Source of the DNA: Dasypus novemcinctus
Lineage: Eukaryota > Chordata > Mammalia > Cingulata > Dasypodidae
Direction of reading: 5' to 3'
Length of the DNA stretch: 64,000 nt
Assembly: GCF_030445035.2 (NCBI RefSeq)
Contig: NC_080673.1
Span: 183,129,216-183,193,215 of the forward strand
Notes under the pieces: model-generated
Databases searched by the model: none
What the model was told of the DNA's origin: nothing
Seen by the model: only the letters and a program-made list of their open reading frames with translations
Part shown: piece after piece, positions 52,776 to 63,361 of the stretch
Position numbering within the stretch: position 1 is the stretch's first letter
Layout of the letters: every line of letters begins with the position of its first letter
Position numbers and translations under genes: made by a program

Positions 52776-53311
52776 GAATAAATTTAATGTCAATTACAGA
52801 AAGACATTTGGAAAATTCACAAATATGTGGAAATCAAACAACATACCCCTAAATCATCAATAGGTCCAAGATGTAATGAAAAGACAAAATAGAAAATACT
52901 TTGAGATGAACAGAAACAAAAACACAGCATACCCAAAATTTATGAGATACACAGGAGGTAGTGTAAGACAGGCATTTTTAACTGTAACTGCCAACATTAG
53001 AAAAGAAGATGTCAAACCGATTACCCATAATTCCATCTTCAAAACTAGAAAAAAAGAGAAAATTAATTCTTAAGAAGGCAGAAAAAAAAAGTCTAGGATA
53101 GAAAATTTTAAAATAGAGATAGAAAAATAGAGAAAGCTGGTTCTTTAAAAAAATCGGCAAAATTAACAAACTTTTAGATGAATGACAATGAAAAAGGATA
53201 AATCTCAAATTAATAAAACCATGACTTAGGAATGAAAAAGGAAGCAGTATTCCTGACCTCACAGAAATAAAAAGGATTTTAAGGGACTGCTATGAACAAT
53301 CGTATGCCAAC
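52776..53311 (+). mobile_element. L1 ORF2 fragment
   Basis: GAAAGCTGGTTCTTTAAAAA, GCAAAATTAACAAACTTTTA, CTCACAGAAATAAAAAGGAT and TATGAACAATCGTATGCCAA are internal ORF2 landmarks. Upstream TGTGGAAATCAAACAACATA also fits. It is 5' and 3' truncated, with broken frames. Confidence 0.85.
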
Positions 53312-53604
53312 AGTCTTAGTTCACCAGAGGGCTATTGATGCAAAAATACTAGAAAAGGATTGGTTCTTATACTGGGGATTTTATTTAGGGTAAAATCTTA
53401 GAGTTCTAAGGCCATGAAATGTCCAAATCAAAACACCATCAGAGATGCTTTCTCACCAGCGTCAGCTACTGGTGGTCTTGCTGTCCTGCCACATGGCAGA
53501 GCTGGGGGCTGATCTCTGCCGAAGTCCCCGCCTTCCCCTCTGGAATCTACCTATTCCCAGAGCTCAGCTGTGGGCAACCAGGCTTCCAGGCCTCCTCTCT
53601 CCGT
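53312..53604 (-). mobile_element. MaLR-like LTR, antisense
   Basis: The complement of the 3' end of the 44-kb LTR: GGCTATTGATGCAAAAATAC, GGGATTTTATTTAGGGTAAA, ATCTTAGAGTTCTAAGGCCA, CACATGGCAGAGCTGG. The LINE-like fragment begins directly after it. Confidence 0.65.
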
Positions 53605-53765
53605 CTTCTTTTTTTTCCTCTTCATTTATTTTTTTAATGTTACATTCATAAAATGTGAGGTCCCCATATACCTCCCACCCCCCTCACCCCACTCCTCCAC
53701 CCATAACAACAACCTCCTCCATCATCACGAGACATTCATTGCATTTGGTAAATACAACACTCCCA
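53605..53765 (-). mobile_element. LINE-like 3' end fragment
   Basis: T-run then TTTTTTTAATGTTACATTCA, CCCCATATACCTCCCACCCC and GACATTCATTGCATTTGGTA. Same family as 13100-14105 and 1625-1735. Confidence 0.6.
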
Positions 53766-53794
53766 GCCTTTATTCGGCCTAAAACTGATTCCCT

Positions 53795-54081
53795 GAAGCT
53801 CCTATCCTTTGACCTTCCTTCTAGGCTATTGAATTTATGCCCAAGAATCAACTTCCTGCTCCAAACCTCATTGGTTGAAGCACAAGATCACAGCTCTTAT
53901 GTCCCCTCTTACTCTGTCCTTCCCCCGTCTGGAAACGACTAGTTTCTTGGCCACAATGTGCAGATGGTTCAGAGTCTCAGGCCCTCTCCTCTCAACACGG
54001 GTAGAGTTCCTTCTTAAACGCCATTCCCAGAACAGAACAGGTTTGTCTCTCTGCCACCTGCCCAGCAGGCAACAATGGAAA
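53795..54081 (+). repeat. Duplicated block, copy 2
   Basis: Direct-orientation near copy of 51598-51880, about 2.2 kb downstream. Similarity ends at GGCAACAATGGAAA, the same point at which copy 1 meets MIR sequence. A 4-nt insertion and 13 or so substitutions separate them. Confidence 0.9.
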
Positions 54082-54212
54082 GCGACCACTTCACAAGAAA
54101 GAGAAGCTCTAGATCTGTTAATGCGGTCGGTCAAGCTGGTTTCCCTCGGCATGTCTTGGCCATTTGATTTCTGAACCTGGGTGTGGGAATTTACATTTAA
54201 AACTGAGGGGTT

Positions 54213-54309
54213 AAACTCAGGGGAGCCGATGTGGCTTGAGCGCCAGCTGGCTTCCCACATGCCAGGTCGCGGGTTCAATCCCTGGTCCTGGTACCTCAAA
54301 CAAGCAAGC
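54213..54309 (+). mobile_element. DAS SINE, second-monomer type
   Basis: CTCAGGGGAGCCGATGTGGC, GGCTTCCCACATGCCAGGTC, GGGTTCAATCCCTGG. The CAGGGGAGCC start equals monomer 2 of the dimeric SINEs at 26.3 and 43.5 kb, here alone. Confidence 0.85.
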
Positions 54310-54899
54310 TGATTGGCTAGAATCTAATAGTTCCAAATATTTCTCACCTTGGCTTCTGTCTAGTGTGTCCCCAATACCTTCCAAAATTGTTTCTTCTGAC
54401 AGTTTCAGCAACATACAGTCTCTGCTCTTCTATCCAAGTCTTCAGTATGAACATCTAGACCATGTGTTCTCAACAGTGTATCACGTCAAGAGGACAGAAA
54501 AAATCTTACTCTTTTTACATGTAAAGTGATATACACATAGCATGTAAACAGATACACAGTATAACTAAGATAGCAAAATTTCATGGGGGGGGCGGGGTTG
54601 GGCTTTAGGAGAAAGTCTAAAAAAGCTCCTTAGGGGACAACAACGGGGGGGAAATGTTGAGAAACACTGCTGCAGCGGATCCGGCTCTGCCAAACCATTA
54701 TATAAGTGCACTGGAGGACTCCACCGAGCTGCCGCACTCCGTCAAGATGCCTGGTCCTCTGTCTTGATGGGGCTGCCTGGCCATTTGCGGACAGGCAGGG
54801 GTCTGTAAATGTTCCAGATGCATCCTGACACATCGTGTAACACCACTTTCAGCCACCAACGAAGAGGGCTTATAGATTAGCAACTCATTCCAGCTCTAA

Positions 54900-55590
54900 A
54901 TGGTCATTAAATCATTCATTTGTTCATTCATTCATTCATTAAGTATTCATTGAATGCCTACAAAATGTCAGGCAATGATTTGGGGACTGGGGCCATGATG
55001 ATTAGCAAAATGTGTGAACTTCACGGATCCCCCTTCTAACTGGGGTCCAGGTGAGGTGAGGAGGGGCCAAATAATAAACAAGAAAATAATTAAACTAGAG
55101 AGCATTGTCAAGTGATGATGAAGTGCCACAGAGGAAAACAAATGTCTCATAAAAGCTATGGCCTGACTCCATGAGTCATGCAAAAACACAGAGTAAAGGA
55201 AGAGGGCACCGCTAGTATGCTTGAAGTCAGAAAGTCTGGCAAGAAGGAAGATTTGGAAGGGTTATGAGTGCGAGTGAGGTTGACATCGTACTAGTGACAT
55301 GAATCCATGTGCCAGGAGGAGTCAGGTGAAATAGTGCGACTAGAAAGAAGCAGAAGAAATCGATTCCAAGATATGATGTGGAACAGTGAGGGCAGAAGCA
55401 CTCAAAGAAGCTGATCACAGAAGTTTCGAAGAGCGCTTTCCGTCATGAAATAGAAAGCCACAGCTATACCAGGAGGAAAAGGACAGGAAGCCAAGCTGCG
55501 ATCAGTTTTAAAGGAGAGTTCAGAGCTGGACACGAAGGATATGGTAATCAGGACACAGAGCAGAATTTAGGAATTAGGAGCTGAGAGGCA
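54900..55590 (-). mobile_element. Long L2 3' end, antisense
   Basis: Begins with a short CATT repeat (TCATTCATTCATTCATTAAG), then ATTGAATGCCTACAAAATGT, CAGGCAATGATTTGGGGAC, GAACTTCACGGATCCCCC, AAATAATAAACAAGAAAATA, and continues to GATATGGTAATCAGGACACA. About 690 bp with no large gap. Confidence 0.8.
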
Positions 55591-56055
55591 ATTGCATGCA
55601 ATGTTTAATACCCCTTTCCCAGACACAATTTCCAGCCCATAATTAATTAGAATTAGTTTTATGAGTTTTTCTCAGCTATACCAAACTATGAGAACCAACA
55701 ATGAAGAAAAGGAGCATTTTATTACAACCAGATTAAGTCATCACAGAGGTCTGACCAGCTGACAAGTTTCTCATCATAAGAATTTTGAAAGCCTCAAGAT
55801 TGCAATAATGTGCAACAAATTAAATGGAAAACCAGATATGAGAATCTGAAGATTGCAATAATGTACAACAAATTAAATGGAAAACCGGATACGAGAATCC
55901 ATGTGTCCTCTGTTAGGACAGACATTAAAGAGATGTGCAAAAATGTAAATCAATGCCACTCTTCTTACTATTTTTTTGTTGTTTTTTGGAAAATGAAATT
56001 TTCCTTTGCAGATCAACAAAAGCTGGTTTTATAGAGGATTATAAACTGGGTTCAA
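55591..56055. other. Unique AT-rich stretch with a 53-bp tandem duplication
   Basis: No repeat family recognised. It has homeodomain-like ATAATTAATTAGAATTAG near 55640 and the tandem duplication 55796-55899. Confidence 0.5.
55796..55899 (+). repeat. 53-bp tandem duplication, 2 copies
   Basis: AAGATTGCAATAATGTGCAA starts copy 1 at 55796 and AAGATTGCAATAATGTACAA starts copy 2 at 55849. The rest differs at two further positions before GAGAATC. The period of 53 bp is not a multiple of three. Confidence 0.93.
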
Positions 56056-56059
56056 GACT

Positions 56060-56150
56060 TGTTCTCAAGGTTTATTGAGATAGATTCACATCCTTTTTCT
56101 AAAAAAAGCAGTTTCTTTGAGATATATTCACATACTATTCCCAAGGTTTA
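56060..56150 (-). mobile_element. L1 3' end fragment, antisense (weak)
   Basis: TTATTGAGATAGATTCACAT and TTTGAGATATATTCACATAC each resemble the complement of an L1 3' UTR block, giving an imperfect repeat 47 bp apart. Confidence 0.4.
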
Positions 56151-56159
56151 GTAGTGTGT

Positions 56160-56879
56160 TTAGTAAACAAACCTTCCTCACAGTAATTCCATCTCATTGC
56201 CATTACATGCACATCCTCTACAGTTGATGAATATATAACCTGAATTTGTATATCAAATATATGTGTGTGCACGTGTGTGTACTCAGACATACAGCTTTCC
56301 ATAATGGCATTCAGCATTGAGTTGTAGAAAATTCCTGGTATTTTTTAATTGGAGATGAAAGTAAAGAATATGTTTGCTTTGGGCTTTTGTTGAGTTTTGT
56401 TTCTTGTTGAGTTTTGTTCATGTGTTTGTTTGATTTTGGCCTTTTATTTTGAATTAAAGATGTCTGTAACTCTGAGATTTAAAATGACAAGTTTGTGGTT
56501 TTTCATGTTTGTCCTCCTAGACCGTGATTGTCGAAGAACGTGCACAGAAAGTTGCTCTCAAAAGTATAATGCTTGGTTGAGTCTTAATAAATTGGAACTG
56601 TTTTCTTGGCTGTTCAAAAATAAACATAATTATCTTTCATAAAAATGTTATTTGTATTTCCGTGTAGTAAGTTTATCAGTGCGCTTTTAAATTAATTAAT
56701 AAATAAAAGGTTTTGAATGTAAAACAGTAAAAATAAGATTGCAATAACATAGACCTGTGAAGAAAGGAATCAGGCCTTACAAGAGAGCTGACAGCAGGTG
56801 TGACTGCAGGGATCCGGGCACTATACATTGAGCCCGTTACCTCCCGTGCAGGAATGCTAGAGGAACCGAACCATGTGCA
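56160..56879. other. Unique AT-rich stretch
   Basis: No repeat recognised. 56500-56645 has a pyrimidine-rich run ending TTTGTCCTCCTAG followed by two AATAAA signals (about 56586 and 56619). This could be a terminal exon of a non-coding transcript or chance. The 81-codon frame 56397-56642 has no domain. Confidence 0.35.
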
Positions 56880-56960
56880 GAGGAGGAGCACAGCCCCTGC
56901 CCTGTCCTCAGGGAGATTATAGTCTTATTGGGAAGATAAGACTTGCCCACCTGAAACAAA
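56880..56960 (-). mobile_element. L2 fragment, antisense
   Basis: CCCCTGCCCTGTCCTCAGGG, AGATTATAGTCTTATTGGG match the 'catggagcttacagtctagtggg' part of the L2 complement. Confidence 0.5.
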
Positions 56961-57029
56961 AAGAGAACAAAGCCAAATAAAATAGGTTTCCACGGAATGG
57001 AGCAGAGTTGTAAAACAAAGGCCAGACTA

Positions 57030-57257
57030 GGTGGACCTCATCCCCACCTCCTCTGTCCGGCCTTATTAACACACTCATATTTCTGCCACTTCTTCTAGCT
57101 GGCCTCCAGGCTCTCCCTACCCCACGCCAACTTCATGTTATTGCCATTTAATCTTCCCAAACCGAGGAGTTCTTCCCAGCATCCCCCTTTGCCCAAGATA
57201 CAGCCAGACTCCTTAGCCTGATAGTCAGAGTACTGCCGGATCTAGGCTCATCCCCGA
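57030..57257 (+). mobile_element. L2, left part (split by hAT)
   Basis: CCAGGCTCTCCCTACCCC, CAGCCAGACTCCTTAGCCTG and CCGGATCTAGGCTCATCCCC fit the L2 region about 350 bp before its 3' end. The L2 end resumes at about 59650 after the hAT element. Confidence 0.6.
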
Positions 57258-59648
57258 CTGCGGCCACGTGCGGCTACCCAGCACTTGAAATGAGGCAGAT
57301 GAGACTAGGAATTGAGTTTTTCATTTTAATTAATTTAAGTTTAAATGGTAAAAATGAAACATGCAACATATTTTTCTGTTAAACACAGTTTCATTGTTTT
57401 GGTTATATTACATTTCATTTTAACTATTGCATTGCATAAGATATTATTACTGTAGTGCACATGAAGGGCACATGTATTGTTTAATCAATGGGTCGACTCA
57501 GTCTTTTCTGTGCACCTATGTGACATTTTCATGTATTTATTTGGAAGTTTTCTGCAAACAGTAAGAGGTACAGAGATATCCACATAAATCCTAATTGCTA
57601 AAGAAATTAGAATACTTATTACCTTAATTATAATGTAATTAAATTATTTTTCAAGTTTAAAACAAAAGTATGGACAAATTAGAAATTTAAAACAAAGGCA
57701 TATTATTGATGCAGAATTGAGTGAAAGTGCAAAAGCTAGTAGTACCACAGGAAGAGTAAAAAAAAAAGATGAATGGTAGTTGCAATTTACTGCAGCAGAT
57801 TATGGGGTGAAAAAAAACAACTTAATATGATAAAGTAGACTATGTTGAGACATTTCAGCAAATATATAGTGAATTTGATAAGCAATTCTTTTCAACAGTC
57901 GAAAAATAATTTTAAAAAATTGTTACCTAAAAACAGAATGAAATTTTTTTTCAGCAAAAATTTTTAACATAATTTTTACTAAGATCTGAGCTTATAACTT
58001 TGGCCAGCTATAAAACAGCTTAGATTCTTGCACATACACACAATTACTTTTAGATGAAGAAATGATAAAAGAAATTATTTTTCAGTAATGGAAATTTTAT
58101 TAGAATGTTCTGAGGAAAACATTGAAAAAATTTTTTACAGAAAGTAAAAACTCTTCAATTAAATCACCAAATTATTGCCTATAAAATACTAGACTTTTCT
58201 AACAATAGCAAAGATCAATGAATTAAAAATTTGAAAAATCTCATGAACTTTTTCTTAGCTTTAAATTAGTCAGGCAATATAATAGATACTGCCCAATTAA
58301 TACGTTTGTTTCAAAAGGCCTCTAAATTTAAACATTGTCAATCACAGCCTAAAAACACTTAATTCACGACATGGGCATGTTTTATCTTTTACATGATAAA
58401 GAATTCCAGATAGATATGAAAAATCCATTTCTATCTCAGTGGACTGTAGTCCTACTATGTTAAGTCAAAAATTTAAATGTAGCAAAATTTAATAAACAAC
58501 AGACTGGTATTTTCTCTCTTGCTTCATTTCATTATCTAATACACATTGTACTTAGTTTTCTGCAGCCCACTCTATGTTCATCATGGATGTAGTTATTAAA
58601 ATTGTTCAGTAAATGCATGCAAATACTATAAATCATCTCCAGTTTCTGGAACTGTTGAAAGACATAGAAAACGCTGAATTGACTGACCTTGTGTTTTTTG
58701 GCAATGCTCATTATACTTAAACGTTAAGTCTAATTCAAGACCTTGAAAGAGAAGGAATGTTCACCAAACATCCAATAATCAAAGACAGAAAATGGCATTG
58801 TGATTCATATTTTCTCAACAAAATCACACTGCATATAAGCGAGCTAAATAAATTTGAAGTCCCAAAATAGGGAAAAGCTTGTCGCCTAGCTAGAAGGAAT
58901 GTGAGAATTGATGTTGAAACTGAAACTTTTCATAATACAAATCAATAATAATTATTTTATTCCTTTTTCAAACATGGATCACTATGCAAATTATTTTAAT
59001 TATAATTGGAGGGTATTATCAATCAGCTGCAAAGGCAAAAAAATTTAAGGGATATTTTATTGTCGTTGATAAATTTGGAGTTACTTTTTTATTCACATGA
59101 TATGCTTTTGAATTTGATGCTGGTAATACTGAGTCGACCTTAGAGGTGGTGCATTTTCTTCACTTGGACGGATGTAGTTTTGAGACCAAAATGCTTGTGT
59201 TCAAAAACTCTAATCAGTTCTAAAAAAGAGGAACCAATTTTGCCATTATTGATGTAAGTATTAAAGGGAAACTATTTTTAGTATTTGATTCAGCTATTGG
59301 CAAACTTTTAAATATGTTTGGAACATTTTGGGTTTGTGAATCTATTTTTTCAACTGTAAATTTCATGACATTGAATACAGATCAAGCATTTCCAATGAAA
59401 AGTTTAGCATTCAAATCAAGATGTGCCCTACATAAAAACTAAACACTGAATTGCCAAGACTTAGTATGAGAAAGGTATATAAAGTACCTCATTAATAATT
59501 TTTAGAGTAATCACCTATTGAAACAATAATATTTTGGATATATTATGTTCAGCAAAATTATCAACCTTAAATTACTTTTTAAAATGTATATCCTGGAAAT
59601 TTAAAAATTTTGTGTGACTTGCATTGCATTTCTATTGGCAAGCTCTGA
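57258..59648 (+). pseudogene. Decayed hAT-Charlie transposon with transposase remnant
   Basis: About 2.4 kb of AT-rich sequence ends with TTTCTATTGGCAAGCTCTG, the counterpart of TGTCCAATAG-type hAT ends. Near the start it has the subterminal block CCACGTGCGGCTACCCAGC with CACTTGAAATGAGG. Reading through stops and frameshifts, fragments resemble the hAT-Charlie transposase family (relatives of the ZBED/GTF2IRD2/FAM200-derived genes): NHLQFLELLKDIE at 58631-58669, and at 59335-59382 CESIFSTVNFMTLNTD, the conserved 'CES.FS..N' part of the hAT C-terminal dimerisation region. Many stops interrupt the frame, so it is dead. The expected 5' terminal inverted repeat is not visible and may be deleted. 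It sits inside an L2. Confidence 0.8.
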
Positions 59649-59649
59649 C

Positions 59650-59750
59650 CTAGAACCCAAAGCCTTGTCTTGTTCACTGTTTTATTCCCAGAACCTAAAA
59701 CCTATGCCCAGCACATATTAGGTGCTTAGTAAACATCAACTAAATAAAGC
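59650..59750 (+). mobile_element. L2 3' end (right part)
   Basis: GCCTTGTCTTGTTCACTGTT, TATTCCCAGAACCTAAAACC, CAGCACATATTAGGTGCTTA and GTAAACATCAACTAAATAAA are the L2 terminal blocks. Confidence 0.8.
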
Positions 59751-60149
59751 AATCTAGCCACCTCCCTGGTACTGGTAAGGGTTCAGTAGCAGGAAACAGA
59801 ACCCACTCCTGCTATTTTAAGGAGAAAGACATTTTTCCTTAATGTCAATTAATTTTATATTAAAACTAAAGACAATTAAGCATTTACAAAATTCACTGGA
59901 AGCGCTGGAGCTGTGGGCTCTAGACCAGGCCCAGAGCAACACTGCAGAGCTGACCTGCCAGGGTGCTGCCACCTCTGCCACCAGCAGAAAGGCAGGAGGC
60001 AGGAGGTCACCCCTGGAGCTGCTGGGTGGGGGAACACACCTCCCCTGCAGAAAAAACAGCCATACCACGCATGCTACCACGCCCAAGCCTTCCAAATCTC
60101 ACTTGAGTGTATCTAATCTATGAAACCTAAATTACATCCCGGAGCCACG
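59751..60149. other. Unassigned stretch
   Basis: The beginning (GGGTTCAGTAGCAGGAAACA, GAACCCACTCCTGCTATTTT) resembles an old mammalian repeat I cannot name. The rest shows nothing recognisable. Short frames on both strands have no domain. Confidence 0.4.
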
Positions 60150-60470
60150 GCCAAGAAGTCTGTCTCACCTCCCCACTTCCTTCACCAGGCTAACCCTTTC
60201 AGCTTAAATACCCCTTCCCCCAGGAAGCCTTCCCTGACTTCCCCAAGACTATGTCAGGCCTGCTTTCTGGGTACATTATAGTGAATTCTTGACTCACTTC
60301 ATTAAATTTATTTAGTCTAAGTGTTGAATTGTCTTTCTCCCCTGAAAAGCTGTTATTGATAGCTCCCTGAGGGTGGAACTGTGGCTGTTTATCTACCATC
60401 AGATCCTCTCCACCTAGAGATAGCTGCTACGTCTGCATGCGTTGAATGCATGAATGAGCACACAAATAAA
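60150..60470 (+). mobile_element. L2 3' end
   Basis: CCAGGAAGCCTTCCCTGACT, TTGAATTGTCTTTCTCCCC, GATAGCTCCCTGAGGGTGGA, ACTGTGGCTGTTTATCTACC and GTTGAATGCATGAATGAGC are L2 3' landmarks. Confidence 0.8.
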
Positions 60471-60699
60471 GCGCCATGGGGGGGCTTTGAACCCAGCATC
60501 TCCCCTACCGTGAGCCCTCCCAGAACATACCCACAGGCCCCCAACACTGCAGCAACCCCGCCCTCTCAGGAGAATGGCGCAGGGCTCTTTCTAAGAAACT
60601 GGGAGGGAGTGTTGCCAGTTTGGGGCAAAGAGGTGAAACTCTATTGGGAACCTGCGATTCCCTCTGCCTCAGCATCCTGCCGCCTCAGCCCTCTGCGTG

Positions 60700-60959
60700 C
60701 GCGCTGTCACTCCTGGGCGAGCTGAGCCCTCCCCCGCGGCCCTCCCCACGGGGGCGCACCCCCTACGCGTGGGGCTCCCCCACACGGGGGACACCCCTGC
60801 GTGGCAGGGCACTCCTTGCAAGCATCAGCACTGCGCATGGGCCAGCCCCACGCGGGCCAAGGAGGCCTGGGGCCTGAACCGCGGACCTCCCATGTGGCAG
60901 GCAGACGCCCCATCCACCGGGCCAAGTCCGCCTCCCCCCCCCCTTTTTTTTTTTTTTTG
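60700..60959 (-). mobile_element. DAS-III SINE, 3'-truncated, abutting poly-T
   Basis: Minus-strand DAS-III head and body: complement of the head at 60860-60940 (GGCCTGAACCGCGGACCTCC, CCACCGGGCCAAGTCCGCC), body GCATCAGCACTGCGCATGGG. The usual internal tail half is missing and the element ends near 60700 (CACTCCTGGGCGAGCTG). A C10-T18 run directly follows the head end, on the wrong side for its own A tail. CpG-rich frames here are SINE artefacts. Confidence 0.85.
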
Positions 60960-61360
60960 CTGGTTTTCATATTTTCACTGGGGGGCCACAGAGGAGGGGA
61001 TCTGCCCCGTCAACGGAGGTGCTCACAGGTTCTTCGGCCACTCCACTTTATCCTTCCCCGGCTCACCTGTATCCAAGTCTTGCTGACAGCTGTTGTTACC
61101 CCCTCACCCACCGCCCACAAGAGGGCAACACCTTGCCCCAGGTACCTGCTTTATAGACTGGCAAAGAGAAGCGCAGGGAAGTGGGGATGGTGGCGTGAGT
61201 GCATTGCACACTCCATATTAGCTCCTTCAGTATTAGAGGCATCCCGAGTACTGGAAGAACCCAGGGGAAATAAATCACCCAACAAGGACAGCCTGCGGAA
61301 GGCCACACTCTGACCTCGTCCTCCTGAGCAGCTAAAGGTGCTTACTCAAGACTGGTATTA

Positions 61361-61877
61361 AGGGAAGCATTGTGGCTCAAGTGATAAGGCCTCCCCCTAC
61401 CATATGGGAGGACCCAGGTTCAATCCCTGGGACCTCCTGGTGGAAAAGAAGAAGAGAAAGTGTTCCTGTGTGGTGAGCCAGTGCCCTCGCCATGAGCCGA
61501 GTGCCCGTGCAAGTGCCCGTGCGGCGATCCAGTGCCGACGCAAGTGAGACACGCAGCAAGATGATGACGCAATGAAAGAGAGGTGAATGGGAGAGTCAAA
61601 GCAAAGTGCAGCAGAGACCAGGAACTGAGGTGGCACAATTGACAGGGAGCCTCTCTCTGTGTCAGAGGTCCTCAGGATTGAATCCCTCTGAATCCTAGAG
61701 GAGAAAGATGAGAAGACGAAAAAAGAGAAATAGATACAGAAGATGACATAGCAAATGGACACAGACAGTGAAAGAAAGAAAGGAAGAAAGGAAGAAAGGA
61801 AGAAAGGAAGAAAGAAAGAAAGAAAACAGCAGGGTAGGGGAGGAGGAAAACAAATAAATAAATCTTAAAAAAAAAAG
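61361..61877 (+). mobile_element. DAS-II type SINE with two tRNA-like heads
   Basis: Head 1 (GGGAAGCATTGTGGCTCAAG, CCCAGGTTCAATCCCTGGGA) is followed by a body with GAGCCGAGTGCCCGTGCAAG and ATGATGACGCAATGAAAGAG. A degenerate second head follows (GTGGCACAATTGACAGGGAG, GGATTGAATCCCTC), then a GA-rich tail with the microsatellite 61770-61826 and AAATAAATAAATC plus A-run. Possible target duplication CTGGTATTA / TTGGCATTA. Confidence 0.85.
61770..61826 (+). repeat. (GAAA)n/(GGAA)n microsatellite
   Basis: Alternating GAAA and GGAA units within the tail region of the DAS SINE at 61361-61877. Likely length-variable. Confidence 0.95.
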
Positions 61878-61887
61878 ATTGGCATTA

Positions 61888-62559
61888 TGCTCCGAGTTTC
61901 AGATCACCTCCTTACATTTGGTTGCAGAGACATGGCCTTGACCTCTTACAGCCTCACCTCAAAGATGGGCTCTCTCAGATGCCTAGAGGCAGGTGGCTGG
62001 GTTGCACGGGTGGTTGGGTTGGAATGATTCTTGTGGGTGAAACTTTAAATGCCCTTCAGTTCATCTCAGGGAAGCTCTACTCTGGGCAGGCACAGAGGAG
62101 TCTCTGTCTGAGAAGGCACCCAGCGCCACCCAGCTCTGCCCTTCCAGGCAGGAAGCATTCCTGCCCTGGGTGCAGAAACCTTTGCGGCAAACTCTTTCCA
62201 AGCAAGAGCCACCCAGAAGGCAGGGAAATGAGCGGGAGGTGACCTGAATTTATCTGGGGGAACAGGGAGAAGGGAGGAAGAGACTCTGCCCTGGTCTTAC
62301 GAGCCTACAAGCACCTCAAGAGTTGGGAAACGTGACCTTTTCAAGCGAGGGAAGGAGCAGGATATGGAGTGGGAAAAACAGTTTCTCAGAAGGAAGTTCA
62401 AATCTTTGGAAGCATTTACTTCTTGCCAGGATAGGTAAATTCCAAAGGCAAAGAGAACTCGAAGGCAATAAATAAGAGGAAATGGCCCTTCTGAAACTGC
62501 CTCCTCCTCTTCTCTCCATTGAATGAAACACCGTCTTAGGAGGCGATGCCTGGGGATGA
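61888..62559. other. Unique stretch
   Basis: No recognised repeat. A 151-codon minus frame (62297-62752) partly covers a MIR and has no domain. Confidence 0.45.
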
Positions 62560-62775
62560 ACCTGTGGGCACTAGAGTCAGACAGTCCTGAGCCAAACCCT
62601 GCTGTGCCTTTTACTGATCTTGGGCACTTTCTGAACCTCTCTGAGCCTCGGTTTCCACATCTGCAAAATGGGAATAATGGTAGTAGCACTTCCCTTTGGG
62701 GCTTACAGTCAGAGCTAAGTGCGTGTAAATCACTCAGCACAGGGCCTGGCACATTAAAAGGGCTCCATCGATGTT
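62560..62775 (-). mobile_element. MIR, well preserved
   Basis: MIR complement over most of its length: GGGCACTAGAGTCAGACAGT, TTTACTGATCTTGGGCACTT, TCTGAACCTCTCTGAGCCTC, CACATCTGCAAAATGGGAAT and ACAGGGCCTGGCACATTAAA. Confidence 0.88.
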
Positions 62776-63361
62776 ATGCATTTACGAAGCAATTATTTTA
62801 GCTTCCATAGCATGAGTGATTGATGGAGCTAGACGATTTCATTTAACTCGGTAATTTAATAAACTGAAGGTAAAAAAAAAATAATTCCTGAATTATCAAC
62901 CCAGAACACAGCCTCTTCGGCGTGGCTGGACTGTTGCCAGGGCTATAGCAATGGGTGAGAGGCCGCTGCTTATTCCTAAGGGGACCGTCTCCGTGGGCAG
63001 TGTGTTGACAAGCCTAGTGATGAGATGCGGAGGGATAATGGGAATGATTGTCTTAAATTATTCGAATGGCTGGTCTGCAGATTAGAAATTAAATTTATCT
63101 GTAGGCAGGCCCCCGAAAGGGGTGGAATTAAGTCCAATAGGAGAAAACTGCAGGGAGCAGTCTCTGCTCAGAGTAAGCAGGCCCTTTTGTCCTTGAGAGC
63201 TGCCCAAAGAAAGAGGGGCTCTCCTGGAAGTGATGAGCTCCCTGATACGGGAGGCGACCGACCGTTCCTGAGCCGGGCGAGCCTCCTGGCAAACGTTAAG
63301 GGCTATGTCTGCGGAGTGGCTCATGGGTCCACAGGGCAGTCCTTGTCCTTCTCCCTTCCTT
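62776..63361. other. Unique stretch, candidate conserved core
   Basis: No repeat recognised. 62850-63130 looks non-random: GCTATAGCAATGGGTGAGAG, a GTCTTAAATTATTCGAATGG block and TTAGAAATTAAATTTATCTG. Enhancer-like conservation is an inference. Frames of 113-114 codons on both strands at 63025-63423 have no domain. Confidence 0.35.

Noticed and set aside
55810..56034. Repeated peptide frame from the 53-bp duplication
   Set aside because: The 53-bp period shifts the reading frame between copies, so a coding repeat is not supported.
60620..61313. CpG-rich region with frames of 85-170 codons, CpG-island-like
   Set aside because: The GC and CpG content come from a DAS-III SINE. The frames are SINE artefacts without domains.
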